In this document: piece by piece, positions 1-13,031 of the stretch
Layout of the letters: each line of letters starts with the position of its first letter
Numbering within the stretch: the first letter of the stretch is position 1
Source: Onthophagus taurus
Lineage: Eukaryota; Arthropoda; Insecta; Coleoptera; Scarabaeidae
Reading direction: 5' to 3'
Assembly: GCF_036711975.1 (NCBI RefSeq)
Contig: NC_091967.1
Coordinates: 21,514,001 to 21,578,000 of the forward strand
DNA length: 64,000 nt
Translations under genes and position numbers: made by a program
Notes under the pieces: model-generated
What the model was told of the DNA's origin: nothing
What the model saw: only the letters and a program-made list of their open reading frames with translations
Databases searched by the model: none

Positions 1-159
1 TGCCTAATTAATTTTACCACTAGTACAAATATTTCCTTTCCCTTGCACCGAAATATCCTTAAGGCTACATGTATATCATCGGATAGAGGCACGGCGAATC
101 AATTAATTCATGTCCTTATAGATAAAAGAGCAACTAGTAGTATATTGAACGTTAAATCA

Positions 160-1520
160 AGAAACAATAAAAAGCGAGAAAAAAAAAATTAGACATTGAA
201 AAACATCAAAGGAACCAGAAGTTAAAGAAAGGTTTGAACGAGAAACGCAAAAGTTAATAGGGTAACCACATCAACAAGTAGACGACCACTGGAAAGCAAT
301 TAAAACAACAATTGAGAAATCAGCACCAGCGACATTAGGCAAAGAACAAAGAATCACACAGTCGGCGGCTAGCGAAAGTGCAGATAAATAGGCAGAAGCA
401 AAAAAAGGAAGTATGAGAATGACCTTATTGCAAAAATTGAAATGGCCTTCGTTCCTGAAGGCCATTTTCATTTTGAATGGTCCAATAAGTTCATATAGTT
501 ACATGAAAATCATGAGAAAAGGATACAAACCCTAAAAACGATGGACGTAAGTTCTAGAAGAGATCGAACAAGAAATCAAGGCCCAAAAGAATAACTAGGT
601 GCCAAGAATAGAAGAAACCTATAAACTAGTTGATGGACACCCCACAAATCTATCTATGTACTGATAATGAAAGTATGGGAGGACTGGAAAAAAAGCATTA
701 TAGTATGCCTTATCTTTTAATGAAAGATAAACTAAAATGTGCTAATTATCGCGGAATATTTCGCGGAATATTTGCTTACATCATTAACCAACGCCTCCAA
801 TCTCTGGCAGAAAATAAAAATGGTGTATATCAAGTGACATTCAGACGTGGCAGGTCATCATTGGATCAACTTTTTGTAGTAACCCTAAGTAACTAGCAAT
901 ACCCTAGTAAAGTATTGCTCGAACTGGAGATACCACATAAATTAGTCAAAGTCAAAATGATAAAAGCGACAATGGAAGACACAGTAACAGCGATGCGAAT
1001 CCAAAACCAACTAACAAATATGTCTAATATCTCGAAAAGCTTTAAACAAGGTGACGGGCTGGCCTACTCTACTCAATCTGGTTTTGGAGTATATAGTAAG
1101 ACAGATAGACATCGGAAAGGAATACGTGCTAATCAATAAGACTTTACAAGGAAGGAAACTCAGTAACACGGCAAGACTAGCATAGTCAGAATTAAAACTG
1201 CATGCTAAACGTATCCGTCTGGAGATAAACTGGTGTAAAACGAAAATACTAATAGAAAAACGCGGTAACGTTGGCAGTGTATCACTTCATATACCTGGGA
1301 GGGAAGCTTACTTGAGATGGTATGGAAGAGGGCGAAATTCACAGAAGAATAAACACCGCAAACAAACCCTATTTTAATAGGGTTACAATAGGCATTGCTT
1401 GGACAGCCGAATATACGAGAAAAGACCAGTGGGGAGGCCCCGAAAATGATAAGAAGATGAAATACATGAGAATGTACGTGCTCTTCTAGGAATTCTAGTG
1501 TGGAAGAAAATATATTCACT
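160..1520 (+). mobile_element. Decayed RTE-like LINE (reverse transcriptase relic)
   Basis: Broken frames on the plus strand match successive pieces of a non-LTR retrotransposon. An endonuclease/RT linker-like stretch lies near 280-400. The RT fingers region at 630-896 reads KLKCANYRGI and then RRGRSSLDQLF. The palm-side helix at 930-1060 reads RIQNQLT and then KQGDGLA, which is characteristic of RTE-type RTs. Stops and frameshifts separate the pieces and the YADD box is not intact. The exact clade and both ends are uncertain. Confidence 0.62.
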
Positions 1521-1990
1521 TTGTATGGTAACCCTTAAATATCTACGTTGTTAGTAATGACCAGATTTATGCTGTAATAAACTCTAATAATATTACTTTG
1601 TATTTAAACGCTACTAGTAGCGTAGTAAGAAAGCCTATTTCAGCCATCAACCGCTTTTTGCACAATGTACAATGCAGTCTGCCTCCAAACAGCAGTTTAT
1701 GCTTCCCTTGTTGAATGCGAATTATCCCGACATGATCAGCAATAGCATCCCGGCTCTTAATTTTGCCCAATTTGGGAATAAAACTACTTCCCACATAGAG
1801 AACAACACAAATATACTTTAACAATAGTAGAGGTCAGCGATCAACGATAGAGTACTCACACATCCACCATAATCTGCATGTAATCTGTTGTGCATGAGAT
1901 TTGTGTGTTTCTAATGGTACTATTTCCACTAAAGAGGATACGCTGGAATTGTTTTCAGATTTACTGAAGTCAGAAGATGAGTCTTCTTCT

Positions 1991-2020
1991 CTTGGAGTAG
2001 CACGTGTGTGCTACTCCAAG
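1991..2020. repeat. Perfect short inverted repeat
   Basis: Two 13-nt arms (cttggagtagcac and its reverse complement) flank the 4-nt loop gtgt. No element around it is recognised. It could be a hairpin or a mobile-element end. Confidence 0.6.
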
Positions 2021-2559
2021 TTGTTCAGTGTTGAAGACTATGTTTAATATGTTGTATGGGAAGGAGTAAAAAACTACCGTTATCAGGAATAACGGTCGGA
2101 AGGATAGATCCCAGTATCCCTGAAGGCATTACATACAAAGCTATAGTCCTCACCTTATGGAAAACTTCTCTAAAATCACTTTTCCTCAATTGCTAGTTTT
2201 TCTTGTTGGCTTTGTTCCTATTGTAAAACACCAGAATTTCTTCAACTCAAAAGGTTTTAAATGATTAGAAGACTGATTTATTATAGACTGCAACTCATGA
2301 GTTTATTACTTGGAAGGCAGTATAACGTGATGCCATGTTTATTAGCAGCTCTTGCAATTTTTGGTTCCACACTCTCTCTGTAGCCGGATCTCAATCACAA
2401 GAATTAAGAAACATACCAAGAGTTTATAACAATTTATAAGTTGGATATAGGGTCCCAATGCTATATATTTTAGTACATGAACGAAGTTAATCTTTCACTT
2501 CGAGGACCAAATACTACAATTTGTAAGGTCGATAGCAAAGTAAACTCGATAAAATTTAA

Positions 2560-3020
2560 ACTTACGCTTTGAGAGGAATGCATCACCAAAAATAGTACAG
2601 AATGTTTTGCTAATTTAAACGATTTCTTAGCAGCCAATAATATCGTATTCGACCAGAATATTTTCCCCCTACTTGCAATAATTTAAGTTGGGTTGAAAAT
2701 CCTTTTAATCAGTGCAGTGGTGTTGATACCTTCCCAATTAAGAAAAGAGAACAACTTATAGATGATATACGTACCGACACCACATTAAAATCTACATTTG
2801 CATATGATGACATTGGTCCATTTTGGATAAAATTATTGGATGAATATCCGGAAATTTCGAAACGCGCCGTAAAGGAATCGTAACAACCTTCTACATACGT
2901 CACTACAAAAACGAAGTACAGAAATCGACTTGATGCTGAAAATGATATGCCAATTAACATCGATTCGTCCAGATATTCATAAATTGTGCAGTAATAAACA
3001 AGCACAACAAAGTCTTTATC
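2560..3020 (+). mobile_element. hAT transposase relic, C-terminal (dimerisation) part
   Basis: Plus-strand frames, shifted by small indels, give the C-terminal signature of ZBED/FAM200-like hAT transposases: a segment ending WVENPFNQC near 2700, then FWIKLLDEYPEISKRAV near 2820-2870, then YRNRLDAENDM near 2918-2950. The LCEVGF-like block between them is damaged. The N-terminal catalytic region was not found upstream, so this is a fragment. Confidence 0.7.
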
Positions 3021-3479
3021 TATTTATAAGTATTTATCTATTACTATGCTTATGACATATTTATATTTTATAAGGAATATTTATCTTTTTGTTTGAATAA
3101 ACACAAGTTAGTTACTTTTGTATAGAGTTTTTACAACGAAGGCAGAGACGCATCTTGTTCACAACATATAATATGTAATTATAATACGACACATCAATCC
3201 CCTTGGTGATGAAGCTCGAATGGAACGCAAAACAAAGAAATTCTCAGAAGGATCACCCTTGCGAACTTAGTTTACTTTGCACTATCTCACAGACTATAAT
3301 CAAAAAAACCCATCGTAATCGTAGCAATAAACTTAAAGTATATAAAACAATTATAAGAGCTGCTATGTGACAGAGAGCACAAAAATATACTAAGCATATT
3401 GGAAAGGAAAATCAATCAAATCATTCAAATATATTATAACAACGAATTGTATGAACTCCTCGGAGAAGCACTCTCGAAC

Positions 3480-3800
3480 AGTTCATGAAACTTCAAAAGC
3501 TAACGTATTAGTGTGTACGGGGAAACGTTGCATAGCTGCATATCAAAACATGATACAAAGATACGCAACGAGTCCGATCTCCTATTTGTCGGGTTTTCAC
3601 CGTAACATGAAAGAAATGATACGATACGGAGTTGAATCGTATTTGGACGTGTTGCGTTACACGAGATACTGAACACTCTTGATTCGTACCACATACCCAG
3701 TGACGATACGGAATACATTGATAATACGTTGCATCGTTGCGTATCATTTTATGATACGACGGTGATATGATACGCTGATGTAAATGGGAAAAGACTCCGA
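3480..3800. repeat. Cluster of ATACGAT/ATCGTAT palindromic motifs
   Basis: The string gatacg/cgtatc recurs many times in both orientations. The clearest case is the hairpin at 3740-3758 (cgtatcat, ttt, atgatacg), with a further gcgtatcat/atgatacgc pair around it. It resembles the sub-terminal repeats of a foldback or non-autonomous DNA element. No boundaries or target duplication were identified, and overlapping ORFs on both strands are by-products of the palindromes. Confidence 0.35.
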
Positions 3801-4329
3801 AAACACTGGGAAGATGAAATGTCCTATGATCCATACGAGCTATTGAAGATGAGAATGTAACGAAGAGTAGCAGCAGACAATGGAGCCAGAAGATAAAGAA
3901 CGCCGAGGCTCATCTTAGGTTGTAATGCCATAGGAAACAGGATTTAATGCGCAGCAAAAACTTATTGGTAAATTTGTTTTTGCAGAAAGAAATGATTTTA
4001 AAATTGCGTAATATATTTTTGTTATGCCCCAATAGAGAGAACAGAAAATTTACAACATGATTGATGTTACTCGTTTTTTAATAGACGCCGATTTATATTG
4101 ACCGAACACAACTCGTCTTGGAGATTGATCCAAAGATAACGAAGATATTGGCAAGTAAAGTGGGTGAAAAAAGAATGTTTTTGTATTTTTAATTTCTGAA
4201 TAATTCCTACATTAGTTCCCTTCTAAAACAATTAAAAAAGGTAAGATGAAATTGAAATTTGGTATTCGTATCGAGTGGCTTTCTGACTTCAATTAATTTG
4301 TTCTTGACTGCAACCTCCAGGTCATTATT

Positions 4330-6060
4330 TACTGTTGTCTAGCAGAGTCGGTGCCGTCTGGGGAACAGGCAGGTGTACAGGCCGTTTGTCTGGCCTTTCC
4401 CGAAAAAATCCCTGACGGCCTCGGAACCGAAGCCGCCCCATAAAGTACAATTAGCGTCCCGGTACTACCCTGTACGGGTCGGGGGTGGCTTGACGAATGC
4501 CCCCGTCGACTAATATAACATCCGCACGCGACGCCACTGATACCTTATCGCATGGATATGGTTACACAACTTCGCAAACTTCCGTCTGTCGTTCCGTTGT
4601 CTGTTTATTTATTTTTAACAGTTTTTTCTTCCAACCACCCTAAAATCACAAATTGTTTCTGTTAGCTTATATTAATTAATGTATGAGTTAATTTGGACTT
4701 AATCAAAATTAATTGCCGTTTATTGTTGGTAAGCGTTTGCACTAAGCATCATAGGCAGTCTGCATCTTTAACGGTCGTCTCCCCTCAACAGACGATAACA
4801 ATGCACAGCGTCGAGACGCGCGTCTCTGCGAGGACACTCTGTCAAACGGAACGTTTCGCAGAGTCAAGAGCACCTCTTGTTTTCCCGTAGTGTCTCGATT
4901 GTTTGTCCTCGGCAAATACGCCACTTGATTCCTGAAGGGAAACGACAACGTAGTCGTTCCTCTCTATCGTTTAACCCGTCGTATTTAATTTCCTTTTTGG
5001 GATGGTGCGCACTGTGCATCTAGAGTTTAGATAGATGAAAGCCATAAAAGGGGACTTGTAATGTTTAGGAAAAGCACGGGTTTTCAGGGAAGTGGGGCAA
5101 TCCAGAGACACTTGTAAGTATATATAAAATTTAAATTGTGTTAAGAAACTTTTAAAACACAAGAATGCATATTAATTGTAAAGTTTTGATTGCTTTTTTA
5201 ATCGTCTAGATCGCGAAATAATAAAAGATGGTCCGATTTCCTCCGTGAAGATTTCCAATTCATTCGTTTCCGTCTCGGACGGACTGTTAGGTCTCGGAAG
5301 AGTCCTAATGGCGTATCCATTACGTAGTCTCCTCCTTGTTTCGCAACTACCAACTTTTGCTCGCTTATTTGCATCGGGTGCAAATAGCCGGAGGGACTTT
5401 TATTCGAGTTCGAGTTTATTTTGTTTGCGACGACGGGGTAGAAAAGTTTTTTGAGAGGCCCGCATTTATAACTGTCATAACTAGTTGTTCCTATTTTCTT
5501 TTTTTCCTTTCCCATCATCTAAATTAAGAACCAGAAAATTTTTTAACTCTTCAATTTAAAAACTAAAGATAAAACGGTTTTAAAAGAGAAAATGCGACGG
5601 ACATAAATTAACCGACCTCTGCAATTGTTAAACGGAAGCATTCGAAACCCCCAGTTTCATCCCCGAAGGGGTAAAGCAACACGCACGCCCACGTGTGTAC
5701 ACACACCTCGACACACCGCACTAAAACTGATTAACTCACGGGCCATTCATCACGAATTTCCATGCCTTATCGTGCGACTAAATCGCCTAGGAGTTGTGTT
5801 GTTACGCAGTGCGTTTGTCTGGGGACTCCCTTTTGTACTGAACCTTTCTACGTATAAAGGGGGCATCTATCACACAAACGAGCCCCCGCTTATGTCGCAA
5901 AGTCGGAAATGTTGGGCCCCACGTCGTGCGGCTCCCGTTCTTTGTTCCAAGTAATGTTGCAAATATTTCAGTTTGAACCCCCGGTTGCCGACGGCAGAAA
6001 ATGTTTCAACGGTTGTTTTATATGTTCCCGTTTGGTATGGTGCAAACCAGTTGATGGAAA
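4330..6060. other. GC-richer intergenic block without a recognisable gene
   Basis: This stretch is markedly richer in G+C than its surroundings (for example 4340-4530 and 5630-5950). Its frames are short and none shows a protein motif I know. It could be unique regulatory DNA or an old element. No tRNA, rRNA or TE signature was seen. Confidence 0.4.
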
Positions 6061-6699
6061 TTAATTCGAACCGTTACACACCTACTATAAAGCCTAGCGC
6101 GCACCATTTTGTTACGGCAATTTAAAAATAACTGAAATAAAATATACTAAGTTATATGAAGTGCGGTAATTAAAAATTAGACTTTAATTTCATTTCGATT
6201 AATTTAATAACATTCCGGTAATAACTTAAAAAAATTAACTAGAGTAGAGATACTAAGATTTGTAAAAACGTTCATCGATAGATGATGCGATTTTAAATTT
6301 TAAATAAGAGCAATAATTTTAATACTGTTAAATTTTAAGATAAATATACGGCCAATAAAGTCTACGTACACATTCAATTTTATACCTTTTCAAAAATATA
6401 CAAATGTAAAGAATTTGATGGAGAAAAACCATGTAGCATTTATTTCTGCATTAAACTTTTTTGAAATTTATAAATAAATTAATACCCCACGCACAATAAG
6501 TCTCCATACACCGGCGACCTCCGAGTGTAAAGGTTGTCGCCCATTGTAGGTTGGTAGTTCCGGTACAGTTCGTTCATTTTATAGCTGATTATCGTCAACA
6601 GTTTCAGTCTAATGGGATGTATCATTTCGAAGAAAGTTATACAAACAATGTAACAATTACAAATTTATCCAGGTGCTCAAGTCTACTTTTTTGAAATCT

Positions 6700-9142
6700 T
6701 TTTATCAAAATTCAGAAAGCATTTTGTAAAACTCGTCTAGGTGTCTTCGACATTCAACTATGCTATCCCCATCTGTCAGATCATCATGCTATATTAGCAA
6801 CTCTTGAGGATGATAATTCTGCTGTAATGTCAGTGTATAAGCGATGCTACAATACTTCTTCTAAAATGAAGTTTTCCCAAAAAATAGAGAAAACTGATTG
6901 GAATAATTTAAGTACAATACAGTCCGCACAAGAAGCTTTTACTGGTTTTTTTAATATCTACAGATATGATTTTAATGAATGCTTTCCTTTAAAACAACAG
7001 GCGAATCCATCTAGGTCACTTTCGTGCTTTCATAATAGGCTATATTCTATGAAGGAAAAACTGGATATACTTGATACAGTTGCTAAAACAACAAAAACAA
7101 CTGAATCATATGATATCTATAAAAAGTATAGAACGGAATACAGACATGAATTAATGAAAACTAAACAAAAGTATAATGCAAACTACATTATGAATGCGAG
7201 AAATAAATCTAAAGCAGCCTGGCAGTTAATCAAGGGAAACATAAACTTATGTTCAAAACAAAAAATAAAATCTGATGTAAACGCAGAATAATTGAGCATC
7301 TTTTTCACGCGTACACCGTTGGAAATTGCATCATCATTGATGAGTGATGGTCCAAATAGCCCCAGTGATTACATGAACTGTGTAAAATCGAATGTTAACT
7401 CGTTTGTACTGTTTTCTACGAATGAATTAGAGATATTTAATACTATGATGCAACTCAATAATAGTCACTCAGAAGATTATTATGATATGTCAACGAGCAT
7501 TTTAAAATTTATTGCTTACATCATTATTGAATCATTAAATATTGTTATTAACAAATGTTTTGAACAGTTCATTTTCCCTTATGAGCTAAAAATTGCGAGA
7601 ATATCTCCCATATACAAAAAAGGTGACGTAAATGATCCTAACAATTTTCGGCCAATAGCTATCTTACCAATAATGTCAAAACTTTTTGAGCATCTGTTGA
7701 AATCGCGTCTTCTTGACTATTTGTACAAGGAAGATGGTTTCAGTAAACATCAATATGGCTATGTAAGGAAATCCTCCACAACTAAAGCTGTAATTGATCT
7801 ACATGAGCAAATCATTGATGGTTTTAATGAGTCAAAAAAATTTCGGCACTAATGTTGGACCTTACAAAGGCATTTAATTGTATCAATCATAAGATATTGT
7901 TAGAGAAACTGGAATATTACCCCACGATAACAGTATTTCAATCGTACCTAGAAAATCGAAGACAGGTGGTCCAAGTTGGTAATAATAGATCGACCATAAG
8001 AAGGGTCGAAATCGGTGTACCGCAGGGATTCATCTTGGGTCCAATTTTATTATTTTATTTGAACGATCTTCCGGATACTCTGAACATGTGTAAGACGATA
8101 ATGTATGCAGATGACACAACATTGATAAATATATCTAGTACAGTTGAAGAGCTACATGAAAAGGAAGGTCTCAGTCAAAAGGTTGCATCAGATTGGTTTA
8201 CAAGGAACAAACTTAAGCTGAATGAAAATAAGACACAAAACATTGATTTTAGTACTAACAAAAATAATAACGTCTCGGCAGTTAAGTTACTGGGGCTGCA
8301 GTTTAAAAACTCTTTGAAATGGAATCTATAAGTGGACGTAATAGGAAAGAAACTTAGCTCAGTAGTTTACCAACTTAGAACACTTATAAGCCTAACAGAT
8401 TTGCAAACAGTGATGGTGGTACATTACTCGAATTTCCAGAGTGTGATGTCATATAGCAGTGGTGTCCATAACGTCGATCGACCGGTCGACCGCGAAGCCG
8501 TTTTAAGTCGATTGCGAACAAAATCATAAAATCATGAATCTGAAATATCTATACCTCAGAGCAAAAAAAAAGGAAGGTTTTAAACCCTTCGGTCGATCTT
8601 CGCAAGACATTTATATAAAAAGTGGAACTTGATCAAAAATTAGTGGACACCACTGTCATATAACATTCTGTTTTGGGGAAGTTCACCAGGAGCGGAGCGT
8701 ATACTCTTAATTCAGAAAAAAACAGTAAGTACGCTATTCAAAGCTAATCAACTGAAAAGTTGTAGGCCACTTTTTATAAAATCAAAAATAATGTCCGTTT
8801 ACTCGTTGTACCTTTATAAATGTTGCATATTTGTAAAAGAAAATCTCAATGGTCTATTATGCCGAGGGGAGTTACATAACTACAGTAGGAGAAATCAAAA
8901 ATTGGAATCAAAAAGGAATAAGATTTTATAATAAATTGCGGGACGACACAAAATTCCTTTCACGAGAACAATTTAAACATGTCCTAAAATTACATTTCAG
9001 CAGCAACCCGTACTATTCCATACATAAATTCACGTATACGCCGTACATTTTGTAATTGTCATTTATTGAAATTGTAAACATACTCTTGACGACCTGTAAC
9101 TTTATGTTTATTTTTTTGAATACATTATTATTATTATTATCC
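6700..9142 (+). mobile_element. Jockey/CR1-type LINE, nearly complete RT with few breaks
   Basis: Consecutive frames read endonuclease/RT linker (6827-7291), RT fingers and palm with NNFRPIAILP and FSKHQYGYVRKS (7620-7790), motif A LDLTKAFNCINHKI (7855-7895), GVPQGFILGP (8010-8040), catalytic YADDT (8104-8118), thumb KLLGLQFKNSLKWNL, and a C-terminal region continuing after 8656 (FWGSSPGAERILL, SLYLYKC) to about 9057. Breaks are an in-frame stop near 7289, a 1-nt overlap frameshift near 7852, a stop near 8330, and an inserted MITE at 8457-8655. A (TTA)n run at 9124-9140 is a plausible 3' tail. The 5' end is truncated; it starts in the end of the endonuclease domain near 6700. Confidence 0.85.
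8457..8655. mobile_element. hAT-type MITE inserted in the LINE RT frame
   Basis: A 199-bp insertion has terminal inverted repeats cagtggtgtcca (12/12) and is flanked by 8-bp direct repeats tcatatag/tcatataa (7/8). Both the CAG...CTG termini and the 8-bp duplication fit hAT elements. LINE coding similarity stops at the left flank and resumes at the right flank (VMSY, then NILFWG), so the insertion boundaries are fixed independently. The interior includes tcgatcgaccggtcgaccg and has no transposase. Confidence 0.8.
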
Positions 9143-9859
9143 AGACAAAGATGCCTTGAATGTTTAAATAATGGAAAATCCTCATCTCCGACAAAGACGT
9201 GGGACAGAAGTATGTTAATGCCAAGTAAAGACTTATATTGAAGTAAATCCAGTATATTTTTAAGCAATTTCTTTGCGAATTTTGAATTTGTAAATATTGC
9301 CCCAACGCTATTTCTTTCATTGGCGCCTACATCAACGGCAGTAAATTTACAGTGAGAGGCCACAAATGCAAGTAAAATACTTATTGTTTTCTTGTACTTA
9401 AAATGTAAGGAACCAGTGATGTGGGTTTTTAACTACACGCTTTCCATTAATGGAATTTTTTTTTTAATTTGGAAAAAGCATAAAATCTAAAGGTATAGCG
9501 ATTATGGAATGGTAACATCTTCCGTTTTCAGACTCATTCAATCATAGCCAAAGCAGGGCTATTGTATAACTTTTAGAGTTTCTTCTAAAACTCAAAACCT
9601 ACGTATTCGGTTAATTTATTTTATTGAAACGTATCAGAATATTTTTCGTAATTATAAAAATACAGATACAGATCTGTATTCAAAGTGGAACATTATATGA
9701 AATAGGTTCGATATGCATTTAGGTTAAGTACCAATTCCGATTAACGGTTTTAGTTCAAAAGTTGATACCGATCTACAATTTTAATGTAATAGAAATTTTT
9801 TTAATGTAAAGAAAAACAAAATTTTTCCAAATTCAATATTTTGACTAAAATTCAACCTC

Positions 9860-10560
9860 AATTTAGAGTAAATTTTGTCAATTCGCGACTTTTCATTTTT
9901 GACAAGCAAAATAACCTAAATTTTTTAATTGATACTGGACTTTTCTGCCGCTAATAGTACTATAATTAGAACGTACGGTAAAAAAATACTTACAGTTTCA
10001 TTAAATCTAAGAAGGAAGTTCCCATTCGTATTTACCATAGCCTATGTTAGTAAACCAATCATAGGTGCGGATTTCCTTCATGCATTTGGTATCTTGGTGG
10101 ATATAAAGAAGTAGCGATTGGTAGATTCGATAGACCAATTTGTTTTCAATCGGTTCCATTGTCAAAAACACTATTCCAACTCCCAAAAATTTTTCCTTTG
10201 AAACCAAATACACAACACTTTTGAAAAATTTTCCAAAATTAATGTCTACACCGCACTTTACAAAACTAGTTGGACATAACACTAAACACAGAATCGTTAC
10301 TAACTCACAGTTACCGTTTGTCGTCCCCGACGTGTAAACATGTACAAACACAATATCGCAAAAAAGAAATTCGAACAGATGGTGGCATTAGGAATCTGCC
10401 GACCCTCTTCTTATTCTACAACGTCGCCTCTTCATATGGTTCCTAAGGAATGATTCCAACGATTGGAGACCATGTAGACTCGACAACATCACTGTACGAG
10501 ATCGTTATCCTCTCCCGCACATACAGGATTTTAATCTATATTTTCAATTTTTAAGTATGA
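9860..10560 (+). mobile_element. Ty3/Gypsy pol relic (protease to RT start)
   Basis: The protease active-site segment FLIDTG (about 9922-9940) is followed, after a frameshift, by the flap-like region and KPIIGADFLHAFGILVDIK (10054-10111). Further on come RT entry motifs LGICRPSS, SPLHMVPKE and, in another frame, DRYPLPHIQDF (10498-10533). The order is that of a Gypsy pol. At least three frameshifts and several stops mark it as dead. The text describes only short motifs of this ancient copy. Confidence 0.8.
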
Positions 10561-10603
10561 ATTCTTTTTGACCACCATATTCCTTTTTTATTCATCTTTA
10601 TAG

Positions 10604-10760
10604 AAGGGGAAGTGGCTGTAGCATGCTGTGCACACGACATGTAATAACAAGATCGTGTTGCTATACAAAATTATTATTATTATCAATCAGTCATTCAAAT
10701 TATTATATCTCATTCAAATTCAATCAACGTCCCTGTAAGGTTCGTACAATAATAGTTATT
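10604..10760 (+). mobile_element. Probable polypurine tract and start of a Gypsy 3' LTR
   Basis: A purine run gaaggggaagtgg at 10604-10616 abuts tgtagcatgctgtgc, the TG start expected of an LTR, 50 bp beyond the last RT similarity. This suggests an internal deletion of RT-RNaseH-integrase that left protease/RT plus LTR. An (att)n run lies at 10671-10684. No second LTR was found in the window, so this is an inference from position and motif. Confidence 0.45.
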
Positions 10761-12187
10761 TACGTAGCCAGTTAAAAAAGACACCACAAAGACATGTAAA
10801 ATTTAATTTTCACAATGGAATTAGGTAAACATATAACCTTTATTAAAAAGTAACATTATTTTATTATATAGTGGATAAGATATCACAATCATATATCAAA
10901 TTTCGTCACCGTAATTAATTCCGTTTTTTTAAGTTATGGTATTTACATACATTTATCTACGGAGTTAATATGAAGACATGTGTGATAAGTTGTAATAACA
11001 ATACTTATGAAATTAGCGGAACAAAAGACAAACACATCACGTGCTGAAGATAGCGTATGCGTGTTGAAAAACGTTTTAAAATTTAAAAACTATATATAGG
11101 GAAAGGAAGATATAACTTATGGATGAGGATAGGAGGGGTAACAACGGATCTGTTTTCATTGCGTCATCAACCTTTACCCTTGAGTTAATACCCTCGTTGA
11201 ATGCAGAATGATGAAGGGGTTGGGTATTTTATAGTGTATCAAGCCAGATGATGAACTTGTTGGAGAAATAGGCTATGTAATAGCCTTTATTATAGTTCGA
11301 TTTGATCATGACATATATAATATTTTTAATTTTATGTTTTACCTTTCGTTCTTTTAGTTTTACCAATATAAGTGGAAATATACATATAACCCATTATTGT
11401 CCAATTTGCCAATTATATTTCGAATTTTATATTTAACGTTAGTAGTGCCGTTGGCGATGTCTCCTAGAAAATTGATTGACATGCTTGATGAGATGTTGTT
11501 TCCTTTGATAGAAAATATTTTATTAAGATCATCTCTGCTATGTTTTCTGGTACAGAAGTTGATAAAACTGTGGATTGTATGGGGAAGAGATTTAAACATT
11601 GTTATTGAATCTTCTCCCCATCTGCCCATGTATACAAAACAATATGTAGCTTGGCTTTTTCATTTAGCTTTGTAATTAATGCGCACCTTTTTATGTTGCC
11701 ACATAATACAGCACAGAATACAGAATTTTGGAGGAGAAACAAAGGGCCAATCACCATATCTAAAACATAGTCGGGAGTTGAAACGTATTACGTTAACACA
11801 GCAAAATGTCTAGCGAAAGAAAGAATTCTACACCAATATCTGATACGATATAGTCTCATTTGGAAACATCGTTCTGCTAAAACTGTGGAACAATTTCTCC
11901 AGGTAGACACCAATCCGGACATCTAGGCACAAAGGAAGTCACGTTCAAGTACAGACCAATTTCAGATTGCGCCACTGAGACCGCGAGATAGTACCTGATG
12001 GCAGTCGGTTTGATTAATTCGAAGAGCCACAATCAATTTGTCCTCATCATCACCGAGCTGTTGCGTCGATAGGATGAAATCTTCGTTATGTTCAATAGTG
12101 AACCAACTCGTGTGGTATTGTAATTAAATTCCGCCTTCTCTTATTACGGGGTGAATTGCGACACCCTAGAGAGGGGTACCAAAATCG
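10761..12187. other. Intergenic, no supported feature
   Basis: AT-rich with only short overlapping ORFs on both strands (for example around 11360-11675), none with a motif I recognise. A somewhat GC-richer stretch at 11760-12110 may be a decayed element. Confidence 0.35.
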
Positions 12188-12490
12188 GGATACCATGATT
12201 CCAACAAACTCGAACAGAAAGATGAGCGAAATTGGCGGACCTATTTAAATGAGCATCAATATCGAGAGTGATATGCAGCAAAAAAATCATTTTATACCCG
12301 AACAACGTGTTCTAACACGATCATATAGATCACCCCGTTTGTAATGGATGGACCAAATTTACTACATTGGATCACAGTCCGGAAGATGAAGATTCCAACA
12401 ACCCGAAGACAGAGATGTGCGAAATTGACGAACCTTCTCAAATGAGCATCGATATCGATATTGATTGCGATATGGAGTGCAAAAAGCAGC
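12188..12490. repeat. Diverged direct repeat of about 100 bp
   Basis: The segments at about 12194-12290 and 12384-12482 share gattccaacaa, agatg-gcgaaatt, caaatgagcatc-atatcga and gatatg-agtgcaaaaa in the same order, offset by about 190 bp. This looks like an old tandem or segmental duplication, possibly inside a retroelement relic. Confidence 0.5.
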
Positions 12491-13031
12491 TCCAGAATTT
12501 TTTAATAATCGATGTCCAAATTCCATAGTCAGATAAGCTAACTTATATACCAAATAATATAAGAACCAATAAATATAAGAACAACAATAAATTATATTAA
12601 AGGTAGAAATACTAAAACACAAATACATTTTAAATCAGTCTATCACTTTGTTCGTTTGTTTACATACTTTATTATGATCTTTATTATGACAATCTTTTTT
12701 TAATTTTTGGATTTGGTATTTCCACCTTTAATAAAATTTATTGTTGTTCTTACTACTTTTCTAGTCTTTTTTTTTCAAATTTTATAATTATTATAATATC
12801 CCCTTAAGGGTACGGAGCGGTTGTATTATAACAACGATCGCGATGTTTATAGAAAATAAGAAATTATACATAAAATGTCCTGGCGGTATTACTATTTTAA
12901 TTGCCCAAATATCCAACGCAACTAACAACTTTAAATTGTTTATCCTGAAATTGTATATATTTAGGAATTTTATTAAGGGTAAATCCAGGTGATGTTGAGG
13001 CTGTCTCGAGTGCCAGAATTGGACCTAAAAT

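Noticed and set aside
1567-1824. Minus-strand frame with paired cysteines, considered as a piggyBac C-terminal zinc region
   Set aside because: Only one CxxC-like pair and no transposase core nearby; too weak.
11360-11675. Overlapping ORFs on both strands
   Set aside because: No family motif on either strand; no splice or TE context.
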